From: Periplaneta americana
Lineage: Eukaryota > Arthropoda > Insecta > Blattodea > Blattidae
Direction: 5' to 3'
NCBI RefSeq assembly: GCF_040183065.1
Contig: NC_091120.1
Span: 72,132,708 to 72,196,707 of the forward strand
DNA length: 64,000 nucleotides
Shown here: piece after piece, positions 54,301 to 62,971 of the stretch
How positions within the stretch are numbered: position 1 is the stretch's first letter
How the letters are laid out: each line of letters starts with the position of its first letter
The notes under the pieces: generated by a model
Told to the model about the DNA's origin: nothing
Databases searched by the model: none
What the model saw: the letters and a program-made list of their open reading frames with translations, nothing else
Program-made: the position numbers and the translations under genes

Positions 54301-57300
54301 GCGGATAAGGTGTAGTACCATCAAAACATTCTATCAAACGCAACTTTCTGCCATGTGACCAGGCAAACAACAAAAGCTAAGCAAGGAATGCATTTACTTC
54401 CTATCTAAAGGAATTTACACTTCATCTTTGCCGGAAATGGAAATAAGATCCATTAGGAGACGGTAAATTGTCTCCCCAGATCAAAAAATTATGTAAATAG
54501 CCTTCCATTTATATAAGCTAAAGGCTGGTTCACAATAAACCTGGAATGGAAACGACAACGAGAACGAGAACGGAAATATTGTTAAAATAAATGTATTTAA
54601 ATGCGAGCATTAACAATTAACTATTGTGAATGCTCACATTTAAATACATTTATTTTAACATTATTTCCGTTCTCGTTCTCGTTGTCGTGTCCGTTCTCGG
54701 TTTATTACGAACCAGCCTTTACAGTACATAAATTGCCTCCGCTTTACCTGAGAAGGTGAACGTACTTCTCGCTTGTAAATACGCCACTGTAACCAACATT
54801 CTCATTCTCATAACAGACTTAATGACTATTACTAATGTAGACTTGCATGCATAATTAGCACAAATTACTGGCATGGTTAAAAATATGGTGTAATATGGTT
54901 AAAATGCTGCTCAACGTCAGTTAGAAAACTTCGTCATAAAACTTAAAATGCGCTTAAGCATTAATTATTGCCTTATTTAAACAAACAGAAATTTAAAGCA
55001 AACAATCTTTCGTATTTATATTCTTTGTTAACAAATGTAAGTAAATCATTAGGTTATTCAATAAAACTGTGCGTTATTATTTTAGTTTTATTATTTATTT
55101 ATTATTCTATTCGCGAATAAGCCTTTTTACGTAAAATCACGTGAGGTTTCAATTTGGCTCTAAGCACTCGCGAATTCACGAACAACATATTTTGTGTTAT
55201 TACCTGTGTAGCATGTAAGTCGAAGGTTGTGCTGTCAATTATAAAGTAGTTGGGTTTTTATTGCGTAGGCCCACATCAATTATTTCTAACTGGCGAACCT
55301 GTGACGTCGGAGCGCTTTTCCCCTCTCGAAGCAGAGCTGGTAGAGCACTTGAGGAAGAGTAATGTTGTCTCTCCGCTATTTAAACATCTCCATCCCTTCC
55401 ATTGGCACTCCCTCCACTTTGCTCTTTACCTAGCTTACCCACTCAAGCAGCTTGAGAGCAGAGACGTGTGACGTCAAAGTGCCAGCAGTTGGAAATGCGT
55501 GGCCTACACCATGCTGAAAAACAGCGATAACTGAGACTTCTATCCCTTTCTTGGGTAACAAATCTGATCATAACAATAATCATAGTACAATTAACACATA
55601 TTTAATCTCTTGTGTTGATTTCCAGAGCAAGGCGCGATGGGTGAAGTATGCCGTAATGAACCACTTTGTCAGTTTGGTACTTGCTGCAATCTCCGTAGTG
55701 GCGCTGTCAGTCTTCTACAATTCCGCCATCCTCTTCCTTGCCGGACTCATCGTTTTAGGTAACATGTCAGATATGACTATTGATTCAAGGTCTATTTCTT
55801 TGAGTTTTTCCTGGAGTCTAGGTGCTATAGGTCTATATTAGTAGAATAATAATTATTATTATTTCTAAGACGAATGAAACAACTTCTCAACACAATACAA
55901 ATGTTACTATTAACTGTGATTTCCACTGAATGAAAAAGTAGAGTATTTTAAATAAATCTTCGTGTAAAGAAACTCGCTTACATACACATACACACAAGCA
56001 AACAAACAAACAAACAAACACACAAACAAAAAACACACATACAGTAGAGCATCGATTATCCGAATACTGATCAACCGAAACATCGACAAATTCAAATTTA
56101 TGTGCGCGATGTAGAAGTTTTGTTAACGCTATAAATAAAGCAAGATTTAGCGGCAAAAAAAAAAAAAAAAAAAAAACGAAACTCAGCTCTGAAGCAAAAA
56201 AAAATTGGACTTCTTTTACTAAACTATGGGTTATTTTAATGATCATTTTGAACTTTTCAAACTACGCTAATCAGTTCTCTGTGTTTTTTGTAAGACGTGT
56301 GATACAATATATATACTGTATGTACAGTTTTGTGTTTAATATCACTGTTTCTTTGTTTCATACTGCTTCTATGATACCGGTACAATTTGTTTTCGTAAAT
56401 GATCGGTTATCCGAAAAATCAGTTATCCGAACACCCCCTGTCCCCAATTATTTCGAATAATCGATGCCCTACTGTAATTAACTCACAAATTGAAAATTAG
56501 TATTATTTGAATCGATATTAGTCGAGACCAGATAATTTTGCTGTAAATTATATAATCGTTAATGGGAATCTTCTCTGATTTGAAGTCAGAAAGGTCAGCA
56601 ACCATAGCCTAATATTGTAATAATGAGAACTCGAGAGTTCTTTCAACTCGATTAATATAATTTATGTTAATATTGTGTACGTAATAGGCAGGGTCAGTCA
56701 TTATTGGATTTCTACTAATCGATATTTTGTCCTTCTAAATGTAAACCTTACAATGGTAAAAGAAGAATGTGCAGTGTTATCATTCAGAAAAAAGAGTTCC
56801 AACCTTGTGCCACAGTTTAAAATGAGTGTCCCAGGAGCAAAGGTTAATCTGAGAGATCGTAGTATCGATCATTTTGAGCAAAAATTTTCATATGAATATT
56901 GACCTTTCCTCCTGAAACATTCTATATGTGCATCTATTCCAGAGCATCCAGTAATTATAAACCAAAGCCTGCTTGAACGCATCCGATGGCTGGTTTATTG
57001 CCTAATCATAAGACCATTCTAACAATGCTTTCTCTGAAATGGTGACTGGCAGCACCAAATATACTATGTTTTTCTGCTCAAAACTATGAAAAAAAAAAGT
57101 TCTATATATTTTGTGCCAGTGTGACATATTGAAGTGTGTTAGGAATAATAACCATCAGAAACATGTGCCGGAAACTTTTGAGGATAAATTCGTGAAACCT
57201 CTACTTAGTAATTTAAGAAAGTCCCACACAGAAAAAGTTTTCCGATTTTCTTGTGCTTTCAAGAGCAAAGAATATAATGGATTAAATAAACTAAGAGAAA

Positions 57301-58581
57301 GAAGAAGCTATTAGAGTCGCGAAACAAAGTAATATTTTATTACATATTACAAACATAAAGCACATGACCTATACCTACAAGTGAATTCACTCACCATTAG
57401 AAGCTGCGAGTTAGCAACAATTTTTTTTTCTATTCATGTTACGTGTTTGACCATTGGATGAGCAAGCAATATAAGCAGTCATCGGGTGCATGGATGAGTT
57501 CGAGGTGGCGGTGTTATAAACATAATTATTGTTGTTAGGTATGTTCACAATAATATTTATGCACAAGAATAAATCTTGTCCAGACTTGCACGCTGTGAAC
57601 TTCAATAGTAAAGACTCGCTAAGGCACAACTAACACCCATTTCAGGAAATAGATCCACTTCCTCTACACAAGCCGATAAAAGTTGTGATTTTTCAGAGCC
57701 TTCTTCAGTTACAAGCCGGAGCCATACGTCGGCAACACTGTAATTAACTGTCAACCGGAGGCCTACCACACAGAACACGTGTTTGTGCTAATGCCGATTT
57801 TCAATGTAAATTAATGTTACAATATAAGTGTGTGTGTCGATGAAATTATGTTCGCGGTCGCACCAAACGTTAATTGTTCATGTATTATAAACTAAGTGCG
57901 CGTTGGCAATAAAAATAAGACAATAAATGAAAATATGGCTGCAGTTTTTGTAAATTTTTACGGTTATTAATAATGACAAAATGATTGACAAATCTTCCAA
58001 ATATTAAATATTGTATAAACTACATTTTTATAGTCTTATTTGTGATTTGTGGTGTATCAGAGTTCCAGCCAAATTGTTGGGTCTCGCCTGATATATCAAT
58101 AAAGTTACGCCGTTGATTTTCAAGTTCATTGTAAACAGCTGTTTTGTGATCCCATAAAAGTTACAGTTATGTTGAAGATTCGGAATAGTTTCCTCTATTT
58201 ACATTTTTATTTTATTTGCATAATTTACATGCTTAGCTTGTTTTATGTGTTTATATTATTTAAAATTATATCTTAAAAAGTTTATAACAAATAATTTAGG
58301 ATAACAGTATTGTTATAGTGACTTCCCAGGTTCAAACTAAAACTGGTTTCCTGGGCATCTGAAATACGGTATTTATAGAAAAGCGCGATAGATAATCACA
58401 TAAGATAATATTAAAATGTATCCTAGACTTTTCACGTTACAGGTGAAACATCATAAATTCGCAAAACATTGTCAATTTGCTAGCCACAAATTTGTTAATT
58501 GAATTGTACTAATGAATACTGCGTAGGAACTTACGTCTTTATTGCATTAGTGATTTTATTATTTTCGGTGCAAGGAATATC

Positions 58582-58664
<83 letters not shown>

Positions 58665-58669
58665 CTTAC

Positions 58670-58744
<75 letters not shown>

Positions 58745-59142
58745 TTACTTACAAATGGCTTTTAAGGAACCCGAAGATTCATTGCCGCCCTCACTTAAGC
58801 CCGCCATCGGTCCCTATCCGTGCAAAATTAATACAGTCTCTATCATCATATCCCACCTCCCTCAAATCCATTTTAATATTATCCTCCCATCTACGTCTCG
58901 GCCTCCCTAAAGGTCTTTTTCCCTCCGGTCTCCCAACTAACACTCTATATGCATTTCTGGATTCGCCCATACGTGCTACATGCCCTGCCCATCTCAAACG
59001 TCTGGATTTTAAGTTCCTAATTATGTCATGTGAAGAATACAATGCGTGCAGTTCTGTGTTGTGTAACTTTCTCCATTCTCCTGTAACTTCATCCCGCTTA
59101 GCCCCAAATATTTTCCTAAGCACCTTATTCTCAAACACCCTT

Positions 59143-59205
<63 letters not shown>

Positions 59206-60969
59206 CCTTTGTACTATCAATAAAAACATGTTTTTTTTGTAATTATTTTAAGTGGCAGTCTTTGTATGTAAGTAGCCTACTTACGCCGTATTCTGAAATA
59301 TAGCTAATTGATTGCAATAAAACACTATTTTCGAATCCATATTAATTTATATCACTACTCTGACTCTTGATTTTACATTTGTGCATGAAGTAATATTTAA
59401 AAAATACACGTTACACACAACGAAAGCAATGAGCAAGCACAATTACATCAATATCACTTTAGAATCTCCCGCCTCCACTCAGAGTTGCCAAACCTACCCA
59501 TGCTCCGGCTTGTAACTGAAGAAGGCTCTGGATTTTTACATCACTAAGATCTGTACGTTACTCAAACTAGAGAAAAAACAAAACAAATATACGAAACTAA
59601 TGAGGTGAAAATACTATGAAGAACAGAAGCTAAAATATGCAGAGATCATATCAGGAATGATATTTAATCAATTTAGTATTGGACAATATTTAAAGAGTAT
59701 CGCTGAAGTTTAAAAAAAAAACTATATTATGCAAGAAATACTTGTTTACACTCCGACAAAAAAAGAAAGTTTCAAAGATAACTTTTTGTGTTAATTATAA
59801 ATAAAAGAAACAGTACTCAGAAATCAAATCAGTGGCGTCCACATTATTAATAATGTGGATTATTTATTCCGGTGTGAAGTCGACATGGATGATTGCAAGT
59901 ATCTGATATATATATTTTTATGCTTCAACACTATCATAAGAAATATTAACTGCTATTCAATGTGCTACCTGTATAAATAAGTCAGATTTTGTTTGGCTGA
60001 GTGCTGAGAACGCGTTCTATAAATTCCAGTTCGGTATTTATACCGAATAATATAATAGTTTCATGTTATTTATTGTAAGACGTATTCAATATGGATCGTT
60101 TCAAATAGAGTGTTTCTGTATAAATAACTTCACGATTTGAAGCATAACTGCATAAATAATAAATTACTATTTCGGACTAATTATTTTTAGAATATAAGAC
60201 ATATTGCTTAATTTAGCACAATTACTTGTTAGAAGAAAACGAATAATATCAGTACATTCTACGACAATTTTATTGTGGACCAAATAAAATGTTTCTTTAA
60301 AGTAGAGCCATTTTGTAAGTATCCTTCTGGAATAAATTGATTAACAGAAGTTGAATAACAACAATATTGGTATATTGGCGAGAAAAAACTGTAGACACTA
60401 GCGGAAGTGCAAGCAGACAGAACAACAAGACCAGAGACTGTGAATGTCGAAATAGATTTTAATGTAATGATCGTTGTACCACAGTCTATTATATTAAGTC
60501 GCGAAGCTCAATACGTAGTAAATATGCAAACATTAGATAGTTGCTCACCACTAGGATCGCTAATATCGCCTCATTACAGGCAATGCAAAATAGTACCGTC
60601 ACAGTCTATTGTTTCTAGCACCCTCAAAACTCAAGCTTCGTGACTGTATATAGTAGACTGTGGTTGTACTTTCCTGACAATATGATTTGTACAGTGAGAA
60701 AGTGAGAAGACATCGGTTTATTTCACAATGTGAGCCTTTCTGTTACCTTTAATTTTTTGTGACAATGTTAACCAAATAAAGAAGCTTCATTTCTTTTTAT
60801 TTCAGCCATCGCTGGATACTGCTGGTTGGTGATATATAGTTTCTACTGGCAATTGATAGAGGTGGCCATGACAGAGACCCAAGCGCAGCTGGAGACCAGC
60901 GCCCTCACCAAGCCACCGGCAGAGTTCGGAACCAACCAAGGGGATGAAGAGAAGAGTCTGGCCTACTGA
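35976..60969 (+). CDS. Small four-transmembrane protein gene, five coding exons (whole gene span)
   Basis: Joining 35985-36059, 44295-44352, 54224-54309, 55626-55758 and 60806-60969 gives 516 bases, 171 residues plus stop, with consistent phases at every junction and GT/AG borders. The protein starts MMLKTAFCGCCSLRTGS, then has TM1 (IVLGVLWLL), an extracellular/luminal loop (TDGGQVIAYSTDLADETTG), TM2 (GLCISLLHLLGNVLLLLGA), a basic turn (KSKARWVKY), TM3 (FVSLVLAAISVVALSVF), TM4 (LIVLGAIAGYCWLVIYSFYW) and a polar tail ending EEKSLAY. The Cys-rich 'CCSLRTG' start and four helices resemble an insect-specific tetraspan family (DUF4728-like, from memory). Molecular function is unknown to me. An acceptor AG lies just before the first coding exon, so one or more upstream non-coding exons are likely. 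Introns are 8.2, 9.9, 1.3 and 5.0 kb. Confidence 0.8.
35985..36059 (+). CDS. Tetraspan gene, coding exon 1
   Basis: ATG at 35985 follows acceptor TTGTTATTGTAG (AG 35974-35975). It codes 25 residues including GCCSLRTG and the start of TM1, and ends in phase 0 at donor G|GTGAGT. The start was chosen because it is the first in-frame ATG after the acceptor and is doubled (ATGATG); either may be used. Confidence 0.8.
36116..36160. repeat. (ACAG)n microsatellite
   Basis: GACA/ACAG tetranucleotide run in intron 1. Confidence 0.95.
36445..36512. repeat. (CATCAC)n/(CAT)n microsatellite
   Basis: Hexanucleotide CATCAC repeats passing into CAT repeats. Confidence 0.95.
36582..37950. mobile_element. TA-flanked DNA element with iterated GTAACTTTGCACC boxes
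   Basis: The ends are CCGTAAAATGAGGTAACTTT (36582) and the reverse complement CCGTAAGATGGGGTAACTTT (ending 37950), with TA on both sides. The box GTAACTTTGCACC or a variant recurs at about 36593, 36880, 36930, 37532, 37903 and 37926 in both orientations. A perfect 34-bp hairpin lies at 36781-36861. No transposase-like frame is seen. It is a non-autonomous element of unassigned superfamily in intron 1; the boxes are probably transposase-binding sites (inference). Confidence 0.75.
36781..36861. repeat. Perfect inverted repeat, 34-bp arms, 13-bp loop
   Basis: The segment 36781-36814 (ATACCTTATTTTATTTCAAG onward) is exactly reverse-complemented at 36828-36861. No mismatch. Confidence 0.95.
38455..39323 (+). 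mobile_element. Internally deleted mariner element
   Basis: The ends, flanked by TA (38453-38454, 39324-39325), are CGAGGTCGGACAATAAAGTA and the reverse complement CGAGGCCGGGCAATAAAATA. 869 bp, against about 1.3 kb for an intact mariner. Transposase remains on the + strand are given separately. Confidence 0.85.
38700..39140 (+). pseudogene. Mariner transposase, deleted and frameshifted
   Basis: The N-terminal helix-turn-helix part is readable: FRWHKMFVEGRRNVEVERRS, GRPTTALTDANIARLREFV, then RTDRRLTGKMIAQELNMTRE and TVRLVLTEGLSMRKM. The catalytic core is missing by an internal deletion. The frame then runs into DNA whose neighbouring frame encodes PYSPGLTQCYCFLF and KVKSVVKVRHFQTTENV, the C-terminal block that follows the third catalytic Asp. 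It cannot be an active enzyme, but its terminal repeats could still be bound by one. Confidence 0.85.
39600..39860 (+). repeat. tRNA-derived SINE, 5' part decayed
   Basis: B-box GGGTTCGATTCCAGC near 39639, body GATCACCTAGTTGAGTTTTT and CCGAGGTTTTCCATAAGGC, then GATACAGCGTCGTTAAAAAA and an AAATAAATAA tail. The A-box region is not clear. Confidence 0.6.
41270..41420 (-). repeat. SINE fragment
   Basis: On the minus strand GGTTCAAATCCCCG (B-box) is followed by a GTTTTCC-containing body like that of the other SINEs. Ends unclear. Confidence 0.45.
41975..42271 (-). repeat. tRNA-derived SINE with perfect 16-bp target duplication
   Basis: Flanked by CCTTTATTTGTCTGTA at 41959-41974 and 42272-42287. 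On the minus strand the head is strongly tRNA-like: CAGGTAGCTCAGTTGGTAGA (A-box) and GAGGTTCAATCCC (B-box). The sense 3' end is ACCTTTACC then a T run. Well preserved, so probably fairly recent. Confidence 0.9.
42510..43667. repeat. Long inverted repeat (about 383-bp arms, 393-bp spacer)
   Basis: 42510-42892 and 43286-43667 are reverse complements with only scattered differences. Each arm contains a CTGAAGATGCCCCATTAGAG / GGCGAAAACG block (minus strand in the left arm at 42669-42641, plus strand in the right arm at 43510-43537). The spacer has no coding sequence. It could be a foldback DNA element or two inverted ends of a Penelope-like element; the latter is suggested by the hammerhead-like block. 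Confidence 0.85.
44295..44352 (+). CDS. Tetraspan gene, coding exon 2
   Basis: Acceptor TTCTTGTTACAG before 44295 and donor ACAG|GTAAGA after 44352. It codes LTDGGQVIAYSTDLADETT plus one base of the next codon. This is the hydrophilic loop between TM1 and TM2. Confidence 0.8.
45535..46490 (-). pseudogene. RTE-like LINE remnant with YADD box
   Basis: On the minus strand, from 46466 down, the translation gives VFDFALEYVIRKVQDNREGL, then HQLFVYADDVNMLG, the reverse transcriptase catalytic box. Below that, frames broken by stops match the C-terminal and 3' region of the LINE copy at 58746-59142 (compare TTACAAATGGCTTTTAGAGA here with TTACAAATGGCTTTTAAGGA there). It is a longer but older copy of that family. 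Confidence 0.75.
46660..46725. repeat. Two GAGTTAACTCGGG words with a 16-bp palindrome
   Basis: GAGTTAACTCGGGTTAATAA occurs at about 46663 and a related GAGTTAACTCGGGATAATAA near 46706. CCCGAGTTAACTCGGG (46703-46718) is a perfect palindrome. Meaning unknown. Confidence 0.6.
47110..47348 (-). repeat. tRNA-derived SINE
   Basis: On the minus strand the head GGGAGGTAGCTTAGTTACCT (A-box) leads to GTGGGATCGATCGAATTCC (B-box-like) and the body CTGGTTGGGTTTCTTCCGAG, as in other SINEs here. Confidence 0.65.
47667..47912 (+). repeat. tRNA-derived SINE, same family as 18326-18578
   Basis: A-box TGGAGTAACGGTTAACATG, B-box GGTTCAAATCC, body GGGAAAAGTTACCTCATTGA and TTCCGGGGTTTTCCCTCAAC, tail AATAATAAAG. 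It abuts the next SINE in the same orientation. Confidence 0.8.
47925..48505 (+). repeat. Long tRNA-derived SINE
   Basis: The head GTTGTAGCTGAGAGGTTAGC (A-box) and GGGTTCGATTCCCGG (B-box) are close to a true tRNA. It has an unusually long body of about 500 bp and a tail of ATTCCATTCCATTCC repeats. The minus-strand open frame across it is not coding. Confidence 0.75.
48836..48962 (-). repeat. tRNA-derived SINE head
   Basis: On the minus strand: TTGGCTCAGACGGTAGCG (A-box) and CGGGTTCAAACCTCG (B-box). Immediately to the right, 48963-49200 resembles the body of a second minus-strand SINE (GTTGTTAAATAACTAATAAA, CCGGGGTTTTTCG). Confidence 0.65.
49270..49524 (-). CDS. Hypothetical Lys/Arg-rich frame, doubtful
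   Basis: 84 residues, rich in Lys, Arg, Gln and Asn, with KPKTTTAEYKRRQRAQES. That string resembles the short 'AE-x-x-R-x-Y/R-R-x-R' basic repeats found in arthropod transposon-encoded proteins, but I cannot place it. A second frame on the same strand overlaps it. It may be a chance frame or the stub of a mobile-element gene. Confidence 0.25.
   Translation of the reverse strand: MSRNSNVDRMQNWKQAEHQKRTSKYNSNKPKTTTAEYKRRQRAQESGGIRELREPSGYRTARRIIAAVYIGSNSESEHCRSVSV
49860..49985 (-). repeat. tRNA-derived SINE head
   Basis: On the minus strand: CCACCGGCATAGCTCAG (A-box region), GTGGGTTCGATGTCAGC (B-box), then CTGGTTACCTGGTTGGGTTT. Confidence 0.65.
50745..50835. repeat. (GAT)n/(AAT)n compound microsatellite
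   Basis: GATGAT repeats passing into AATAAT repeats. The Asp/Asn-rich frame across it is an artefact of the repeat. Confidence 0.9.
51100..51411 (+). pseudogene. RTE-like LINE 3' end with (GAT)n tail
   Basis: The + frame gives KRNDDIRKELKIFKLTEKIS, QYRNDWTEHLERMEDDRIPK and LILNYK, the characteristic C-terminus of insect LINEs (HLERM..DRIPK). A short 3' UTR and a long GAT/GAC trinucleotide tail (51349-51402) follow. The element is truncated to its last 200-300 bp, the usual fate of LINE copies. Confidence 0.8.
51412..53265. other. Intron 2 DNA without recognised features
   Basis: AT-rich. Contains a (CTT)n run (51730-51762). Nothing else supported. Confidence 0.4.
53268..53335 (-). repeat. 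Dispersed repeat fragment (copy 2)
   Basis: AAGAATTTTAGATAAGGGCG, CAAATAGCCATAGTA and TTTTAAACCCCA match the inverted 18640-18700 region. Confidence 0.45.
54224..54309 (+). CDS. Tetraspan gene, coding exon 3
   Basis: Acceptor TTGTGTTGCAG before 54224. It codes (G)HHMGSFIGLCISLLHLLGN then VLLLLGADK, i.e. TM2, and ends in phase 0. The donor AAG|GTGTAG is weak beyond the GT, which could permit skipping; skipping this 86-nt exon would shift the frame. Confidence 0.75.
54520..54720. mobile_element. 201-bp palindromic MITE
   Basis: The two halves are near-complete reverse complements: the left end AAAGGCTGGTTCACAATAAA and the right end ...GAACCAGCCTTT, with GAACGAGAACGGAAAT and its complement inside. 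It lies in intron 3. The family is recognisable as a common insect MITE, but the superfamily is not certain. Confidence 0.8.
55280..55530. other. GC-richer segment, possible repeat
   Basis: Differs in composition from the surrounding intron 3 and has a tRNA-like GCAGAGCTGGTAGAGCAC and the palindrome CTCAAGCAGCTTGAG. No B-box is found, so a SINE cannot be claimed. Confidence 0.3.
55626..55758 (+). CDS. Tetraspan gene, coding exon 4
   Basis: Acceptor TTGATTTCCAG before 55626 and donor TTAG|GTAACA. It codes SKARWVKYAVMNHFVSLVLA then AISVVALSVFYNSAILFLAG and LIVL plus one base: TM3 and the first half of TM4. The GC content and codon pattern contrast clearly with the flanking intron. Confidence 0.85.
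55985..56045. repeat. (CAAA)n/(CA)n repeat
   Basis: ACAAACAAACAAACAAACA-type run in intron 4. Confidence 0.9.
56046..58498. other. Intron 4 DNA without recognised genes
   Basis: It contains a poly(A) run at 56156-56177. The frames 56675-56902 and 57111-57314 are open but without motifs. One arm of a distant inverted repeat is at 57687-57740. Confidence 0.4.
57687..57740 (+). repeat. Inverted-repeat arm, partner at 59478-59536
   Basis: CAGAGCCTTCTTCAGTTACA and AGCCGGAGC are exactly reverse-complemented at 59501-59530, with weaker matching on both sides (GGCAACACTG / GGCAACTCTG). Either the ends of a 1.85-kb element or two inverted copies of a short repeat. Confidence 0.7.
58577..58745. repeat. 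(TTTA)n microsatellite, about 170 bp
   Basis: Nearly pure TTTA repeats; frames across it are artefacts. Confidence 0.95.
58746..59142 (-). pseudogene. RTE-like LINE C-terminal fragment between TTTA arrays
   Basis: 115 residues open on the minus strand: MFENKVLRKIFGAKRDEVTG, EWRKLHNTELHALYSS, RRLRWAGHVARM, GRPEGKRPLGRPRRRWEDNI and KMDLREVGYDDRDCINFA. This is the standard end of a very abundant insect RTE/Jockey-type LINE, well preserved. The catalytic domain is absent. The 3' end runs directly into the TTTA array, probably derived from its tail; a second TTTA array (59142-59205) lies at the truncated 5' side. Confidence 0.9.
59142..59205. repeat. (TTTA)n microsatellite
   Basis: Second TTTA array, at the 5' edge of the LINE fragment. 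Confidence 0.95.
59478..59536 (-). repeat. Inverted-repeat arm, partner at 57687-57740
   Basis: See the partner entry; GCTCCGGCTTGTAACTGAAG is the exact complement. Confidence 0.7.
60478..60664. mobile_element. Short MITE, copy 2 (inverted relative to 5475-5651)
   Basis: The ends ACCACAGTCTATTATATTAA and the reverse complement ACCACAGTCTACTATATACA match. The interior (TACGTAGTAAATATGCA, ATCGCTAATATCGCCTCATT, CAATAGACTGTG complement) matches copy 1 in reverse. 187 bp, in intron 4 close to the last exon. Confidence 0.7.
60806..60969 (+). CDS. Tetraspan gene, terminal coding exon
   Basis: Acceptor TTTCTTTTTATTTCAG, with a good pyrimidine tract, before 60806. It codes the rest of TM4 (AIAGYCWLVIYSFYW), then a cytosolic polar tail QLIEVAMTETQAQLETSALT, KPPAEFGTNQGDEEKSLAY and stop TGA at 60967-60969. 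Confidence 0.85.
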
Positions 60970-61052
60970 TTAGAGTGAAGGACTCTATAGAATGCATGTC
61001 TGATTGTTACGTTAGTTTAACGTATATACACAGTACATCGCACTGTGAAGAA

Positions 61053-61058
61053 AATAAA
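61053..61058 (+). terminator. Possible polyadenylation signal of the tetraspan gene
   Basis: AATAAA, 84 bases after the stop codon. Another AATAAA is at 61405-61410. Which is used cannot be decided from sequence. Confidence 0.4.
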
Positions 61059-61609
61059 GTAACTGTGGTATATATGAAAACATTTAAACACTGGTATATA
61101 TGTTTGAAACACACGAAACAAATTATAGAAATATCTCTAATTTTAAAACATGCGTTTCATATTTAAGTTAAGGCGTTTTTGTACACTACACGTTATCTGA
61201 AAATTACAGTCGAAACAAATTCCGTTTTCGTGATCTGGAACGTCGGTGTGAACAAATTTCTACGACTGAATATCATAATACTGAAAGGGGCTAGAAGGGA
61301 TAAGCATTACAAGTGTGGAAGCTGAAATACAAGAAAAATTAAGATATTAAAATATTTGAAGGATGAATGTCATGTTTGTGTGACTGAAATACAAAGCGGA
61401 AAGAAATAAATACAACACGAAACGTGTAATTCATTGAATCTCATTTAAATAATTAGAAGTTTTCTAGAACAAAGATTTGAAATTGAAATTGATAATATTT
61501 TAAGTAAAATATACTTTAGTAATTCAAGAGTTTCAGATATGGCTGTGGATTGTCGCCAACAGTTATTTATTATATGACGAAGTCAGAACATAGATAGTGT
61601 TAATTTTAA

Positions 61610-62404
61610 CCCTCCAGTACTCGCGTGGCATACATTTGTAATCCACGGCTTTTTATTACGTCATCACATCTCAGCTTTTAATGCTGATAGAGTGAAGTTT
61701 TCAGTACCTTCCTGTTACAGTTTAGCCCTGATGTCTGGAGTGCTTTGATATAATTATTACTTTTTATGTGTAGCAATATGTATGTTTTTAGAGTGAATTA
61801 TAAATGTAATCCGCACCAGTGCTAACGCCATTGTTTTTAAGAGGAGATAATACATGACCATATTTTCGATTTAATTCTTTGTAAATTGATTTATTCCTGT
61901 AAGCCATTCATAAGTCATTTTTACAAATAGGCCTATTGTTGCAAAGGTTATTTTGTTCTGTAATATAAATTATTACGTGAATATATTAGATAATAGTACA
62001 GAACAATGACTTCTCATATGAACCAGACATATACTTGAACCCAATAGTGACTCAAATTTTAGGAGTAAGAGATAGTAACTCTAGAGTGTGGTTTATAATA
62101 ACTAACAATTAAGTCTATATTATAATAATAAAGACGGAGTTTTTAATTACATTTTTGCAACATAATACCACTCATGTTATATTGGCATCATTGATTTAAA
62201 TATTAAATTTCAAGTATAGTTACACTGTTATATCACAAACAGTTTAATAGAATCGGTAAAGTAATGTTACTATTATATAAATGTTGTAAAATTATATATA
62301 TTCATATGTACAAAAGAATTGGTTATTAAAAAAAAAAGAGATTGATTACAAATGTAATCCGCGCGAATACTGTTGTCACAAATTATGGCGCGTGCACTGA
62401 AGGG
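61610..62404. mobile_element. piggyBac-type MITE
   Basis: Flanked by TTAA (61606-61609 and 62405-62408). The ends are CCCTCCAGTACTCGCG and the reverse complement CCCTTCAGTGCACGCG, fitting the piggyBac rule of TTAA target and CCC start. Sub-terminal words TTTGTAATCC / ATTACAAATGTAATCCGCGC recur near 61633, 61805 and 62345. 795 bp with no transposase. Immediately downstream of the tetraspan gene. Confidence 0.8.
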
Positions 62405-62971
62405 TTAAACATCTGTAAAAGAATTTAATTTTTATATATTGATAATTAGTACTATTTTCAGGATCAGAATATATTTTATAAATTAAATGCACTATTTAAC
62501 ATTACACTTCATTTATATGTACCAATAATATCAATGTAGTAGTTTTAATAAGTAAAAGTTACAAATGAAATCAAGATAATAATCGAAACCGAAACTTCGA
62601 TGAGTATAAGTTACAAGAGGAAACAAAGCAATAGATCAGATGAGTGTCATTTCTCTTATTATTATGCCTATACTTTATTTTTTATACAGATTGAAGTTTC
62701 TCGCCATTGAGTTTAAAAGTTAGTTCGAACTTTGCCAAAGAGAGATTGGGGGTGTGCCAATCATTACAGCATACTTGTTATCAGGATATTCATACAACAT
62801 ATTAACGTTCTTTGTTATCCTCCCTCAAACTACGCCTGCTGGTAACTGCTGCTTAATTTCAGTTTTTAAACACGTCATTTACAATTATTATTTTTCAGTC
62901 AGAAAAAGGGATATTGTGATTGATGTGCTATTCTTCTTATTTAATAGGTGGTAGAGGTAATTATATACACT

